From Dehalococcoidia bacterium (GTDB lineage: Bacteria > Chloroflexota > Dehalococcoidia > UBA2979), in contig SHYS01000009.1 in the NCBI GenBank assembly GCA_009692685.1, positions 20,326 through 84,325 of the forward strand: 64,000 nt of DNA, read 5' to 3'. Positions 36,963 through 46,603 of the stretch are shown here, piece after piece (position 1 is the first letter of the stretch; each line of letters opens with the position of its first letter). A model generated the notes under the pieces. That model was given only the letters and a program-made list of their open reading frames with translations. It was not told the origin of the DNA and made no database searches. The translations under genes and the position numbers were made by a program.

Positions 36963-37871
36963 GTGACCACCCTGCGCATCGCGACACGGGGCTCGGCGCT
37001 GGCCCTGGTGCAGACACGCTTGGCGGCGGAGGTGCTGCGCGTCGCGCACCCCGGCCTGTCGATCGAGGAAGTGATCATCACCACGGAGGGTGACCGCGAC
37101 CGCGTGACACCGCTCACGGTCCTCGGCGGTCGAGGCGTGTTCGTGCGCTCGGTGGAGGAGGCGCTGCTCGAGAACCGCGCCGATGTGGCCATGCATTCGC
37201 TGAAGGACGTGCCCACGGCGCAGATCGCCGGGTTGACCCTGGCCGCAGTGCTGCCTCGGGCGGATGTACGCGACGTGCTCGTGACGCTGACGGGGACGCG
37301 GTTGGCGGACTTGCCGGCCGGCTCGCGAGTCGGGACGAGCTCGCGTCGACGGGTGGCGCTGCTGCGGGCCGCGCGGCCAGACCTGCTCACGACAGAGCTG
37401 CGAGGCAACGTCGACACGCGCCTGCGGAGGGTCGCGGAGGGCGCCGTGGAAGGTGCTGTGCTGGCGGCCGCCGGTCTCGCGAGGTTGAACCGGCTCGATG
37501 GGAAAGCCGAGCTGTTCGACCCGGTGACGTTCGTGCCCGCACCGGGTCAGGGCGCGATCGTGCTGCAGTGCCGCGCCGATGACGCCTCGACGCTGGCGAT
37601 GTTGCGCGCCATCGATGACCTCGACACGCACCTCACGACGGACGCGGAGCGAGCAGCGCTCGCCGCGCTTGGCTCGGGGTGTTCGTTACCTGTGGGTGCC
37701 CACGCCGTGATCGAAGGTGGACGGCTGCGGCTGCGCGGGTTCATCGAGGACGATTCGGGCAAGGGGTACTTCGAGGACGCCGAAGGTCCGGCCGCCGAGG
37801 CTGCTGCGCTTGGCCTCGATGTTGGCCGTCGCCTTGCGGTGCGCGCGGGCGTGACGGGCATGACCCCGTGA
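36963..37871 (+). CDS. hemC: Hydroxymethylbilane synthase (porphobilinogen deaminase)
   Basis: Joins four porphobilinogens into hydroxymethylbilane. The 302 residues start at GTG 36963 (TTLRIATRGSALAL). AMHSLKDVPT near residue 80 and SRVGTSSRRRVALL near residue 122 bind substrate. The dipyrromethane-cofactor Cys is in LGSGCSLPVGAHA near residue 240. The start is four bases after the hemA stop, and the stop overlaps the next start (GTGA). Confidence 0.95.
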   Translation: MTTLRIATRGSALALVQTRLAAEVLRVAHPGLSIEEVIITTEGDRDRVTPLTVLGGRGVFVRSVEEALLENRADVAMHSLKDVPTAQIAGLTLAAVLPRADVRDVLVTLTGTRLADLPAGSRVGTSSRRRVALLRAARPDLLTTELRGNVDTRLRRVAEGAVEGAVLAAAGLARLNRLDGKAELFDPVTFVPAPGQGAIVLQCRADDASTLAMLRAIDDLDTHLTTDAERAALAALGSGCSLPVGAHAVIEGGRLRLRGFIEDDSGKGYFEDAEGPAAEAAALGLDVGRRLAVRAGVTGMTP

Positions 37872-39427
37872 GCGCCTACGGCCATGTCTGGCTCGTAGGC
37901 GCTGGTCCGGGCGCGCCCGGCCTCGTCACCGTCGCGGGCATCGAAGCGCTGCGTCGAGCTGAGGTCGTCCTCTATGACCGGCTCGCGCCGCCGGAGCTGC
38001 TCGCCGAGGCGCCCACAGGTGCGCTCCTCCTCGACGCGGGGAAGTCCGCGGGCGACCACGCGATGACGCAGGACGAGATCAACGCGTCGCTCGTCGAGCA
38101 CGCGCGCGCCGGCAAGCGCGTGGTGCGGCTGAAGGGCGGCGATCCGTTCGTCTTCGGGCGTGGCGGCGAGGAAGCACTCGCGCTTGCTGAGGCGGGACTG
38201 ACCTGCACCGTGGTGCCCGGGGTGACCTCGGCGATCGCCGGGCTGGCCGCGGCCGGGATTCCGATCACCCATCGAGGTGTGGCGTCGTCGTTCGTCGTGA
38301 TCACCGGCCACGAGGATCCCACCAAACCAGAGACCGCTGTCGATTGGACGCGCCACGCGCAGGGTGGCGACACACTGGTCGTGCTGATGGGCGTCGGCCG
38401 CCTCGACGCGATCGCGCGGGCGCTCATCGAGGCAGGGCGCGCGCCGTCGACGCCTGTCGCGATCGTGCACGCCGCGACCACGCCTCGGCAGCGCGTGGTG
38501 ACGGCGCCGCTGTCGGAGATCGCGAAGACGGCCGCCTCGGCGGGAATCGTGGCGCCGTCGTTGCTGGTGGTGGGCGACGTCGTTGCCATGCGTGAGCCGC
38601 TGTTGCAGGCAGCGAGCCCGCTGGCCGGGAAACGGGTGCTCATCACCCGGACTCGGGCGCAGGCATCGACGCTGGCCGAGCTGCTGGCTGCCGAAGGAGC
38701 GCACTCGATCCTGCTCCCCGCCCTCGAGCTGGAGCGCCGCGTAGATGAGTTCGCGATGGCGAACGCCGTCGAGCGCCTGCGCGCGCGCGCCTACGGCTGG
38801 GTTGTCTTCACCTCGGCGAACGCAGTGGAGGCCACCATCGAGTTACTGCGCGAGCGCGGCCTCGACGCTCGAGCGTTCGCGGGCTCGCGCGTGTGCGCCA
38901 TCGGCGGAGGCACCGCCGAAGCGCTCGCGTCGCGAGGGCTGCTCGCCGACCTGATTCCACCGGAGGCGCTGGGCGAGTCGGTGGTGGAGGCGCTGGTCGA
39001 GGCGGGCGGTCTCGACGGCATATGCGTGCTGCTGGCGCGCGCCGAGGGCGGACGCGCCATCCTGCCGGACGGCCTGCGCGCAGCCGGCGCCAGCGTCGAT
39101 GAGGTCACGCTCTACGTTGCCGCGCCGCCGGCGAGTGCGCCACCCGAGGCGCTGGCGCTGCTGCGCGGGGGCGAGATTGATGCGGTGGCGTTCACCTCGT
39201 CATCCACGGTGCGCAACCTGCTTACAGTGCTCCGCGGGGACGCGCAGGCGCGCGCGGGCCTCGATGGTGCGCTGGTCGCCTGCATCGGACCCGCGACCGC
39301 GGAGACGGCGCGCGCGGCCGGGCTGGCGGTTGGTGTTGAGGCGGAAGAGCATTCGGTACCAGGACTCGTAGCGGCGCTACGCAACGGGTTTGTGCGCGCC
39401 GCTGCTCGAACGGAGGCAGGTCGATGA
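37868..39427 (+). CDS. cobA-hemD: Fused uroporphyrinogen-III C-methyltransferase and uroporphyrinogen-III synthase
   Basis: A 519-residue two-domain enzyme. Residues 1-245 are a SUMT ([41 protein letters not shown]-like [16 protein letters not shown]) that methylates uroporphyrinogen III twice to precorrin-2. Residues 255-515 are HemD-type uroporphyrinogen-III synthase ([38 protein letters not shown]). The GTG start overlaps the hemC stop, and the stop overlaps hemB. The fusion sends hydroxymethylbilane straight to precorrin-2, towards siroheme. Confidence 0.93.
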   Translation: MSAYGHVWLVGAGPGAPGLVTVAGIEALRRAEVVLYDRLAPPELLAEAPTGALLLDAGKSAGDHAMTQDEINASLVEHARAGKRVVRLKGGDPFVFGRGGEEALALAEAGLTCTVVPGVTSAIAGLAAAGIPITHRGVASSFVVITGHEDPTKPETAVDWTRHAQGGDTLVVLMGVGRLDAIARALIEAGRAPSTPVAIVHAATTPRQRVVTAPLSEIAKTAASAGIVAPSLLVVGDVVAMREPLLQAASPLAGKRVLITRTRAQASTLAELLAAEGAHSILLPALELERRVDEFAMANAVERLRARAYGWVVFTSANAVEATIELLRERGLDARAFAGSRVCAIGGGTAEALASRGLLADLIPPEALGESVVEALVEAGGLDGICVLLARAEGGRAILPDGLRAAGASVDEVTLYVAAPPASAPPEALALLRGGEIDAVAFTSSSTVRNLLTVLRGDAQARAGLDGALVACIGPATAETARAAGLAVGVEAEEHSVPGLVAALRNGFVRAAARTEAGR

Positions 39428-40425
39428 CCATCGCTGCGCGGCTGGCGACACGGGACTTCACCCGGACCCGGCGCACGCGTCGCACCGAGGCGTTGCGCGG
39501 CCTGGTTCGGGAGACCCGCCTCGATCCGGCATCGTTCATCTATCCGCTGTTTGTGACCTACGGCGTGGACGTACGCCAGCCGATCAGTTCGATGCCGGGG
39601 CAGTTCCGGCTCTCGCTCGACCAGCTGCCTGCCGAGGCGGCCGAGTTGCGCGCCCTCGGTGTGCGCGCCGTGCTGCTGTTCGGGATCCCGGCGTTCAAGG
39701 ACGACGTGGGTACCGAGGGCTACGCGCCCAACGGCATCGTGCAGCAGGCGGCGCGCACGTTGAAGGCAGCCGACCCCGATCTGGTCGTGGTCGCCGATGT
39801 CTGCCTCTGCGAGTACACGGACCACGGCCACTGTGGTGTGCTGCTGCCGAACGGCGAGGTGGACAACGACCCCTCTCTGGACCTGCTGTCGAGGATGGCG
39901 ATCACGCTGGCGGACGCGGGCGCGGATGTCATCGCGCCGTCTGACATGATGGACGGGCGCGTCGAGGCGATACGCGAAGCCCTCGATGACGCGGGCCATG
40001 CCTCCGTGCCGATCATGGCCTACAGCGCGAAGTACGCCTCCGCGTACTACGGCCCCTTCCGCGAGGCGGCCGACTCGACACCGCAGTTTGGCGACCGCCG
40101 CGGCTACCAGATGGACCCGGCGAACGTGCGCGAGGCGTTGCGCGAGATCGACATCGACGAGGCGGAGGGCGCGGACATCGTGATGGTGAAGCCAGCGCTC
40201 GCCTACCTCGACGTGATCGCGCGCGTGCGGCAGCGAACGGACCTGCCGCTTGCCGCCTACAATGTGAGCGGCGAGTACGCGATGGTGAAGGCTGCTGCGC
40301 AGCAGGGCTGGCTCGACGAGCGACGCATTGTGCTCGAGACACTCACCTCGATCCGCCGAGCGGGCGCCGACATCATCATCACCTACCACGCCAAAGAGGC
40401 CGCCCGCTGGCTTGCCGATGGGTAG
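39424..40425 (+). CDS. hemB: Delta-aminolevulinic acid dehydratase (porphobilinogen synthase)
   Basis: Condenses two 5-aminolevulinates to porphobilinogen. The protein is 333 residues. The zinc-type metal site C-x-C-x7-C is present in [14 protein letters not shown] near residue 122. The two active-site lysines are in [15 protein letters not shown] and [11 protein letters not shown] 39424 overlaps the preceding stop (ATGA). About 135 bases with a palindrome separate it from the GIY-YIG gene. Confidence 0.96.
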   Translation: MTIAARLATRDFTRTRRTRRTEALRGLVRETRLDPASFIYPLFVTYGVDVRQPISSMPGQFRLSLDQLPAEAAELRALGVRAVLLFGIPAFKDDVGTEGYAPNGIVQQAARTLKAADPDLVVVADVCLCEYTDHGHCGVLLPNGEVDNDPSLDLLSRMAITLADAGADVIAPSDMMDGRVEAIREALDDAGHASVPIMAYSAKYASAYYGPFREAADSTPQFGDRRGYQMDPANVREALREIDIDEAEGADIVMVKPALAYLDVIARVRQRTDLPLAAYNVSGEYAMVKAAAQQGWLDERRIVLETLTSIRRAGADIIITYHAKEAARWLADG

Positions 40426-40509
40426 GTGTGGACGCTCAGACTCCTGTGATTGAGGACATGAACAGGCTGTCGGTTCGCGGTTCGGTAGGCTCACTATGGG
40501 CAGGAGATT

Positions 40510-40544
40510 CCCGCTCACCCTGAGCATGTCGAAGGGTGAGCGGG
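40510..40544. repeat. Dispersed palindromic repeat, copy 4 (perfect 12-bp stem)
   Basis: CCCGCTCACCCT (40510-40521) pairs exactly with 40533-40544 around a GAGCATGTCGA loop. It sits 16 bases upstream of the GIY-YIG start and could act as a transcript hairpin between hemB and downstream genes. Confidence 0.75.
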
Positions 40545-40560
40545 ACTGACGGGTGAGTTC

Positions 40561-40965
40561 ATGAGTTTCGTTGCGTACATCCTGCGGTGCGCGGACGGGT
40601 CGTATTACGTGGGTCACGCAGAAGACCTCGAAGCTCGTCTGGAAGCGCACCAGACGGGCGTACTGCACGGGTATACAAGGAGCCAACGACCGGTCCAGTT
40701 GGTCTGGCAGGAGGCATTCGCGACGCGCGACGAGGCGTTCCAGGCCGAACGACGTATCAAGGGCTGGACCCGAGCGAAGAAGGAAGTCCTCATTCGTGGC
40801 GACTGGTCGACGCTGCAGTTGCTGGCTCGGGCTCGTGGTTCGACAGGCTTACCACGAGCGGGAGGAGGGGGCTCACCACGAGCGGGTGCAGGCGGCTCGT
40901 CACCGGCACAAGCAGGTAGTCTGCTGCGCGATCCGGATGCGATAGAGGACTGCGCATGCCGCTGA
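40561..40965 (+). CDS. GIY-YIG domain protein (UPF0213/YhbQ-like)
   Basis: Residues 1-83 form a minimal GIY-YIG domain: FVAYILRCADGSYYVGHAEDLEARLEAHQTG, then YTRSQRPVQLVWQEAF, then AERRIKGWTRAKK. The first motif reads YIL and YVG in place of GIY and YIG. Residues beyond about 88 (ARARGSTGLPRAGGGGSPRAG) are translated from dispersed palindromes, not family sequence. The gene was probably lengthened by repeat insertion. It overlaps the hemL start by 10 bases. Its role in the haem cluster is unclear; it may be a bystander. Confidence 0.8.
   Translation: MSFVAYILRCADGSYYVGHAEDLEARLEAHQTGVLHGYTRSQRPVQLVWQEAFATRDEAFQAERRIKGWTRAKKEVLIRGDWSTLQLLARARGSTGLPRAGGGGSPRAGAGGSSPAQAGSLLRDPDAIEDCACR
40831..40886. 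repeat. Dispersed palindromic repeat, copy 5 and a half copy, inside the GIY-YIG gene
   Basis: GCTCGTGGT (40831-40839) pairs with ACCACGAGC (40851-40859) around TTCGACAGGCTT. A further CTCACCACGAGCGGG follows at 40872-40886. These bases encode the Gly/Ser/Ala-rich C-terminus of the GIY-YIG protein. Confidence 0.7.
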
Positions 40966-42266
40966 ACCACACCCGGTCCCGTGCGGTGATGGCGCGCGCC
41001 CGAGTGCTGCTCCCGGGCGGTGTCGACTCACCGGTGCGCGCGTATCGGGCGGTGGGCGGCGAGCCGATCGTCATCGCCTCGGGGGCAGCAGCGCGCGTCA
41101 CGGACGTCGATGGCAACGTATACATCGACTACGTCTGCTCGTTTGGGCCGCTCATCCTCGGGCACGCGTACCCCTCCGTGGTCGCCGCCATCCGCGACGC
41201 GGCCGGACGGGGAACCTCGTTCGGGGCTCCTACGGAGGCGGAGGTCGAGCTGGCCGAGCGGGTGATCGAGGCGGTGCCGTCCATCGAGATGGTGCGCTTC
41301 GTCTCGTCAGGCACGGAGGCGACGATGACGGCGCTGCGCCTGGCGCGCGCCGCCACGGGACGAGACCTCATCCTCAAGTTCGATGGTGGCTACCACGGGC
41401 ACGCCGATGGACTGCTCGCCTCGGCGGGGTCCGGCGTCGCGACGCTTGGGCTGCCCGACTCGCCAGGCGTCCCCGTAGCCTTTGCCGCGCAGACCCTTGT
41501 CACGCCGTACAACGATCTCGCTGCCGCGGAGGCAGCGTTCGAGGCGCACACCGGCGCGATCGCGGCCGTCATCGTCGAGCCAGTTGCCGGGAACATGGGA
41601 CTCGTCGAGCCCGTCGCTGGCTTCCTCGAGGGCCTGCGCGCGCTGTGCGACCGGCACGGCGTACTCCTCGTCTTTGACGAGGTGATCACCGGCTTTCGAG
41701 TCGGGCGCGGAGGCGCGCAGGCGCATTACGGCGTCACCCCCGACCTCACCGCGCTCGGCAAGATCATCGGCGGCGGCCTGCCCGTCGGTGCCTACGGCGG
41801 CGCCCGAGGGCTGATGGAACGCATGGCGCCCGTAGGGCCTGTCTATCAGGCAGGCACGCTCTCGGGGAACCCGCTGGCGATGGCGTCGGGGATTGCCACG
41901 CTCGACGCGCTGGCGAACATCGAGGGGGCCTACTCGCGCCTCGACGAGTTGGGAGCTCGGCTCGAACGTGGGCTCACCGAGGCTGCAAGCGCAGCCCGTG
42001 TGGCGCTCTCCGTGGCGCGTGTGGGATCGACGCTGACGCCGTTCTTCCGAGGCAGCGCGCCGCGTGACTACGCCGAGGCGCGTGAGTCCGACACCGCCGC
42101 GTTTGCTCGCTTCCACGCCTCGATGCTCGAGCGTGGCGTGCTCCTGCCGCCCTCGCAGTTCGAGACCTGGTTCGTGTCACTGGCGCACGACGAGGCGGCG
42201 CTCGACGCCACCGTAGAGGCGGCGCGCGGCGCCTTCATCGATGTTGCGGAGCGTGCCTCGGCCTAG
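40956..42266 (+). CDS. hemL: Glutamate-1-semialdehyde 2,1-aminomutase
   Basis: Converts glutamate-1-semialdehyde to 5-aminolevulinate. The 436-residue class III aminotransferase-fold enzyme has FVSSGTEATMTALRLAR near residue 112, LVFDEVITGFRVG near residue 238, and the PLP Lys in TALGKIIGGGLPVGAYGG near residue 267. It completes the C5 branch with hemA. ATG 40956 lies within the end of the GIY-YIG gene. Confidence 0.95.
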   Translation: MPLNHTRSRAVMARARVLLPGGVDSPVRAYRAVGGEPIVIASGAAARVTDVDGNVYIDYVCSFGPLILGHAYPSVVAAIRDAAGRGTSFGAPTEAEVELAERVIEAVPSIEMVRFVSSGTEATMTALRLARAATGRDLILKFDGGYHGHADGLLASAGSGVATLGLPDSPGVPVAFAAQTLVTPYNDLAAAEAAFEAHTGAIAAVIVEPVAGNMGLVEPVAGFLEGLRALCDRHGVLLVFDEVITGFRVGRGGAQAHYGVTPDLTALGKIIGGGLPVGAYGGARGLMERMAPVGPVYQAGTLSGNPLAMASGIATLDALANIEGAYSRLDELGARLERGLTEAASAARVALSVARVGSTLTPFFRGSAPRDYAEARESDTAAFARFHASMLERGVLLPPSQFETWFVSLAHDEAALDATVEAARGAFIDVAERASA

Positions 42267-42281
42267 CACGCTCGACTGCGC

Positions 42282-43455
42282 CTAGAAAGCCATCAGCACC
42301 AGCGGCGTTCCGACGAACACCACCAGGAACGTCGCCAGCCAGCGCTTCTTGCTCGAGACCGCGTGCGCACCGGCGAGGATGGCGCGCGAGTAAGGTCCGT
42401 AGGCGAGCGCGAGCACGATGACCGAAACGAGCGCGACTGAGAGCATCTCGGCGAGGACAACCACAGGTGCGGCGCGCGCGTTGACGAGGAGCGCTGCGAA
42501 GAGTGTGTCGATGAAGGTGGTGATATTGGCGCCCATCACGTACGGCACGACCGCCTCGCAACGCCGATGTTATTGAGTGCGAGCGGCACCAGGATCGTCA
42601 CCGAGAGCGGCACCGACATCGTCAGCGACGTGACGAGCATGCCGAAGAGGAACATCGAGCGTGGGGCGGCGAAGTGGCGCGACATCCGCTCGAACGCTTG
42701 GGGTGGTGGATCGAGGTTCGGCAGCAGCCGGTCAAAGAGCGCGAACGCGCCGAGCAGCGAGCCTACGCCGAGGAGGAACCCGAGCGCGCCGGGGAGCTGC
42801 GCATCGATTGCCCGGACCACGTGGTTGACGAGCGCGCTGGGAGCCTCGGTCCAGCCGTTCGGATCGCGCGAGCGGGAGTATCGAGGATGCCGCTGCGGAG
42901 CAACTCGATAGCGACGAAGGTGGCGGGGATGTAGATGGTGGCGGTGGTGAGCAGCGCCACCACGCCGATGTAGCGGCTATCTGGCCGCTGCCGCCCGAGC
43001 ACGTAGAAGACGAAGCCGATCACGAGCACCACCATCGACGCGCCGAGCCGCGAGCCTGCGAGCATGCCGAGGGCCTCGGTCGCGTCGAGCGCACCACCGT
43101 CGAGGAGGGAAAGGGAGAGGGCGGCGACCGGCGAGCCAGAGAGCGCACCGTAAGCGAGCAGCCAGCCGAATCCAACGAAGTTGGTCACGCCGTCGACGTC
43201 GAACTGCCGCAGCACGACGGCCACCGCCGAAGCGGAAGCGGCGAGCAACTTGAGGGCGAGGACGAACATGACAAGCACGGCGGCCACCACGCCCGCCGTC
43301 AGCGCAGCGTGCGCAACGCGGACGGCGCGGCGGCGTGGCGAAGGACCGGGGCGGCACGAGCGGTCGAGGCCGCGACAAGGCCCGCAGGATGGCGCGGAAC
43401 GCCCTCGCCGCGCGGGTCCGCTGGGGCCAGCGATCGTGGCGTCCTCGGAGGTCAT
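42282..43455 (-). pseudogene. Na/Pi-cotransporter-like membrane protein, two frameshifts
   Basis: Three minus-strand frames form one membrane protein of the sodium/phosphate symporter family. Part 1 (43455 to about 42880) has VNFVGFGWLLAYGALSGSPVAAL (in outline) and ends ILDTPAR. Part 2 (about 42880 to 42556) runs DPNGWTEAPSALVNHVVRAI to VTILVPLALNNIGV. Part 3 (about 42553 to 42282) runs VVPYVMGANITTFIDTL to the stop. Joining them needs one-base shifts near 42880, at a CGCGCG run, and near 42556. The joined chain of about 380 residues looks complete. Two independent shifts suggest inactivation, unless they are sequencing errors. Confidence 0.7.
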
Positions 43456-43543
43456 GCAGCGCCCATCGCGTAATCACAACTAAGAAGAGTGACTTTGTCG
43501 TGATTAGCGACAGGGTGAGCGGTGCGCCATCCGAAGCTCCGGG

Positions 43544-45568
43544 CTACTCGAACGGCGCGTCCTCGATGACGGCCAGCAGCTCTGTGCCGAAGCGTGTGGC
43601 CCTCGAGGAGCCGAGTCCCCACGTCTGGAGCAGCGCCGCCATGCTCGACGGGCGCGAGGTGGCGAGGTCGCGGAGGGTGCGGTCCGAAAAGATGGTGTAG
43701 GCGGGGACAGCGTCGCGCTTTGCACGCTCGCCGCGCCACTCCCGAAGCCGCCGGTAGAGCGCCGCCGTCGAGGGGTCGTCGGGCATCGGCTCGGACGGCG
43801 CACCGGCCTGCCGCTCGATGCGCGGTGCCGGTCTCCCCCGTCGAGGCGGCGGTGCGGCCTCGGGGTTGTTCGCTTCCCAGGCGGCGATGGCGCTCAGCAG
43901 GTCGCCGCCGAACCACTGCACGCGCGCCGGGCCCATCCCCCACACCTCGAGGAGCGCGCCCTCGCTTGCCGGGCGGTGTGTTGCCAACTCGCGGATCGAG
44001 CGGCTGGTGAGGACCGTGAGAGCGTCGCGACCAGCACGCTGTGCGACGCGGTCCCGCACCTGCAGGAGCGTGGCGAAGAGATCTTCGGGGTAGGGCGACT
44101 CGGCGTCTTCAGCGCAGGCATCGCAGTTGCCGCAGCGGGCGGGCGGTTGCTCGCCGAAGTAGCGCCGCAGCAGCGCGCGGCGGCAGCCGGTGGTCTCGGC
44201 GTACTCGATCATCTCCGCGAGGCGCGCCTCCGCCTGGCGCCGGCGCTCCTCGAGGCCGCGCGTGTCGATCGGAGCCATGCGGTTCGTCGAGAGCAACTGG
44301 AGGCCCGTTGGGGAGACGAGCCCGGAGGCTCGGAGGGCTCCGAGGATGGCGCCGTAGCCATCGGCGTCGCTGTTCACCTGCAACCGCCCACCGGAGGCGA
44401 GCAGGTCGCCGTTGCTGGCCTCGCTCGCCTCAAGCCAGCGCTGCCAAGTCTCGCGCACACCGCGCTCATCGGGGTACGACTGGTCGATGAAGTACTGCTG
44501 GCGGGCGCGGTCGCGGTTGGAGTAGAGCAGCGTGCACTCGGCAGGGTCGCCGTCGCGCCCGGCGCGGCCGGCTTCCTGATAGTACGCCTCGATACGGGCG
44601 GGCAGGTGGTAGTGCACCACGTAGCGCACGTCGGGTTTGTCGATGCCCATGCCGAAGGCGTTCGTGGCGACGATCACCGGCGTGGTGCCGAGGGTAAAAC
44701 GTCGCTGGGTGTCGCTGCGGCGGTCGCGCTCGAGGCCGGCGTGATAGGCCTCGGCGTGTACCCCAATGCGACGTAAGTCTTCGGACACATCGTCTGCAGC
44801 TTTACGTGTGCCTACGTAAATAATCCCGGCCTGCCCCTCGTGTTGTGTCACGTAACGGCGCAGCCAGGAGTCGCGATCCGCGTCGGTTTGGACTGGCTGA
44901 ACAGAGAGACGAAGCGTTGGACGGTCGATGGGGCTGACCACCTCAGCGGCCGTGCCGGCAATGCCGAGGCGTTGCATGACATCGCTGCGGACACGCGCGT
45001 CGGCAGTGGCGGTCAGGGCGAGCGTCCTGGGGAAGCCGAGCTGCTCCCGCACGGACCCGAGCGCGAGGTAGTCGGGGCGGAAGTCGTGGCCCCATTCCGA
45101 GATGCAATGGGCTTCATCGATGGCGAGCAGATTCACACCCGCACGCCTGAGACCCTCGATGAAACGCTCGTTGGCGAAGCGCTCCGGCGCGACGTAGAGG
45201 AGGGCGATACGGCCGCGAATGAAATCGACGTAGCGCTCGTTCTGCTCAGCGCGCCCCACGTTCGAATTGATGAAGGAGGCGGCGACGCCGGCGGATCGCA
45301 GCCCCTCGACCTGGTCTTGCATGAGCGCGATGAGCGGCGAGACGACCAGCGTGCGGCCCACCTCGAGGGCCGGGAGTACGTAGCAGAGGCTCTTCCCACT
45401 GCCAGTCGGCATCACGGCCAGCACGTCGCGCTCGCCGATCGCCTCCAAGACGTCGGCCTGTCCCTCGCGGAAGTCGGGGTAGCCGAAGACGGCCTGCAGC
45501 CGCTCGCGATACACCTCGAGCGAGCGAGGCAGCGGCACGGCCGAGGGTGCGTCCGAGGTGGTGGTCAC
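43544..45568 (-). CDS. recQ: ATP-dependent DNA helicase RecQ
   Basis: A 3'-5' helicase of recombination and repair. The 674 residues start at GTG 45568 (TTTSDAPSAVP). Motif I is MPTGSGKSLCYVLPA near residue 48 and motif II is DEAHCISEWGHDFRPDY. The helicase C-terminal half includes QEAGRAGRDG, and the zinc site is CRRALLRRYFGEQPPARCGNCDAC. It ends with two HRDC-like helical domains (about residues 505-575 and 600-670) of similar sequence. No typical winged-helix segment is obvious. The gene diverges from pstB. Confidence 0.92.
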   Translation of the reverse strand: MTTTSDAPSAVPLPRSLEVYRERLQAVFGYPDFREGQADVLEAIGERDVLAVMPTGSGKSLCYVLPALEVGRTLVVSPLIALMQDQVEGLRSAGVAASFINSNVGRAEQNERYVDFIRGRIALLYVAPERFANERFIEGLRRAGVNLLAIDEAHCISEWGHDFRPDYLALGSVREQLGFPRTLALTATADARVRSDVMQRLGIAGTAAEVVSPIDRPTLRLSVQPVQTDADRDSWLRRYVTQHEGQAGIIYVGTRKAADDVSEDLRRIGVHAEAYHAGLERDRRSDTQRRFTLGTTPVIVATNAFGMGIDKPDVRYVVHYHLPARIEAYYQEAGRAGRDGDPAECTLLYSNRDRARQQYFIDQSYPDERGVRETWQRWLEASEASNGDLLASGGRLQVNSDADGYGAILGALRASGLVSPTGLQLLSTNRMAPIDTRGLEERRRQAEARLAEMIEYAETTGCRRALLRRYFGEQPPARCGNCDACAEDAESPYPEDLFATLLQVRDRVAQRAGRDALTVLTSRSIRELATHRPASEGALLEVWGMGPARVQWFGGDLLSAIAAWEANNPEAAPPPRRGRPAPRIERQAGAPSEPMPDDPSTAALYRRLREWRGERAKRDAVPAYTIFSDRTLRDLATSRPSSMAALLQTWGLGSSRATRFGTELLAVIEDAPFE

Positions 45569-45634
45569 GCGACCTCGCAAGCGGGAAGATCTCGATGGTA
45601 ACCGGCGTGGTGAGATGAGGCACTCCGGCGAAGC

Positions 45635-45687
45635 CTAAACTAGTCTTAACATCGCCTCAAGGAGAAATTCCGCGGCACCGCTACACT
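45635..45687 (+). promoter_or_regulatory. Candidate promoter of pstB with CTWAAC repeats
   Basis: CTAAAC (45635-45640) and CTTAAC (45645-45650) repeat with a 10-base period, resembling half-sites of a Pho-type box. TACACT at 45682-45687 is a plausible -10. If used, the transcript would start at or next to the pstB ATG. Confidence 0.35.
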
Positions 45688-45695
45688 CCAGAGAG

Positions 45696-46583
45696 ATGTT
45701 TGGAGGAGATGTGGCCATCATCGACCAGCGGAGTAATCAGCAGGCGATTATGGGAACCACGGCGCGGCGCGGGGACGAGACGATGTTGGGCCTCGAAATC
45801 CCACAGGACGCACCCATCGATGACCCGGCGATCGAGTTGCGAAACGTCAACGTCTGGTACGGGCGCAAGCAGGCCGTGGGCGATGTGAGTCTGCGGATCC
45901 CGCGGAATCAGATAACGGCGCTCATCGGGCCTTCGGGCTGCGGGAAGAGCACGCTGCTCCGCACGATCAATCGAATGACGGACCTGGTGGCGATCGCGCG
46001 GGCGAGCGGCGAGGTCATCATCGGTGGCCTCAACATCCTCGATCCGGACGTTGACCCCGTCGAGGTTCGGCGCAATGTGGGCATGGTGTTCCAGAAGCCC
46101 AACCCATTCCCGAAGTCGATTCGAGACAACGTGGCGTTCGGGCTGCAGATCAACGGCTACACGGGCGACCTCGGTCCGCTGGTTGAACGAGCGCTGCGGC
46201 AGGCGGCGCTGTGGGACGAGGTCAAAGACAAGCTGAATGACTCTGGCCTGGCACTTTCGGGAGGGCAACAGCAGCGGCTCTGCATCGCACGGGCTATCGC
46301 CATCGAGCCCGCGATCATCTTGATGGACGAGCCGTGCTCGGCACTGGACCCTATTGCCACGCAGCATATCGAAGATCTAATGCGCGATCTGGCGACTCGA
46401 TTTACAATAGTCATTGTGACGCACAACATGCAGCAAGCCGCCCGTATCTCGAGCCGAACGGCCTTCATGCTTGCCGAGCAAGACCTCGTAGGACACATGG
46501 TGGAGTACGGCGAGACAGACCGGATATTCCGCACTCCACACGACCAGCGGACTGAGGCTTACATCACTGGACGCTTCGGCTAG
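45696..46583 (+). CDS. pstB: Phosphate ABC transporter ATP-binding protein
   Basis: ATPase of the high-affinity Pst phosphate importer. The 295-residue frame contains Walker [12 protein letters not shown], signature [14 protein letters not shown], Walker [14 protein letters not shown], and the PstB-typical [15 protein letters not shown]. Residues 1-45 precede the core, and in-frame starts at 45711, 45750 or 45783 are possible. phoU follows 20 bases downstream. pstS, pstC and pstA are not adjacent, which is unusual, so the permease must be elsewhere. Confidence 0.92.
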   Translation: MFGGDVAIIDQRSNQQAIMGTTARRGDETMLGLEIPQDAPIDDPAIELRNVNVWYGRKQAVGDVSLRIPRNQITALIGPSGCGKSTLLRTINRMTDLVAIARASGEVIIGGLNILDPDVDPVEVRRNVGMVFQKPNPFPKSIRDNVAFGLQINGYTGDLGPLVERALRQAALWDEVKDKLNDSGLALSGGQQQRLCIARAIAIEPAIILMDEPCSALDPIATQHIEDLMRDLATRFTIVIVTHNMQQAARISSRTAFMLAEQDLVGHMVEYGETDRIFRTPHDQRTEAYITGRFG

Positions 46584-46603
46584 CAGGAGACGGGCGGCCG
46601 CTG

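Noticed and set aside
42282..43455. Three separate small membrane proteins
   Set aside because: The pieces continue one another in order and orientation and together match one Na/Pi symporter, so a single frameshifted gene is the simpler reading.
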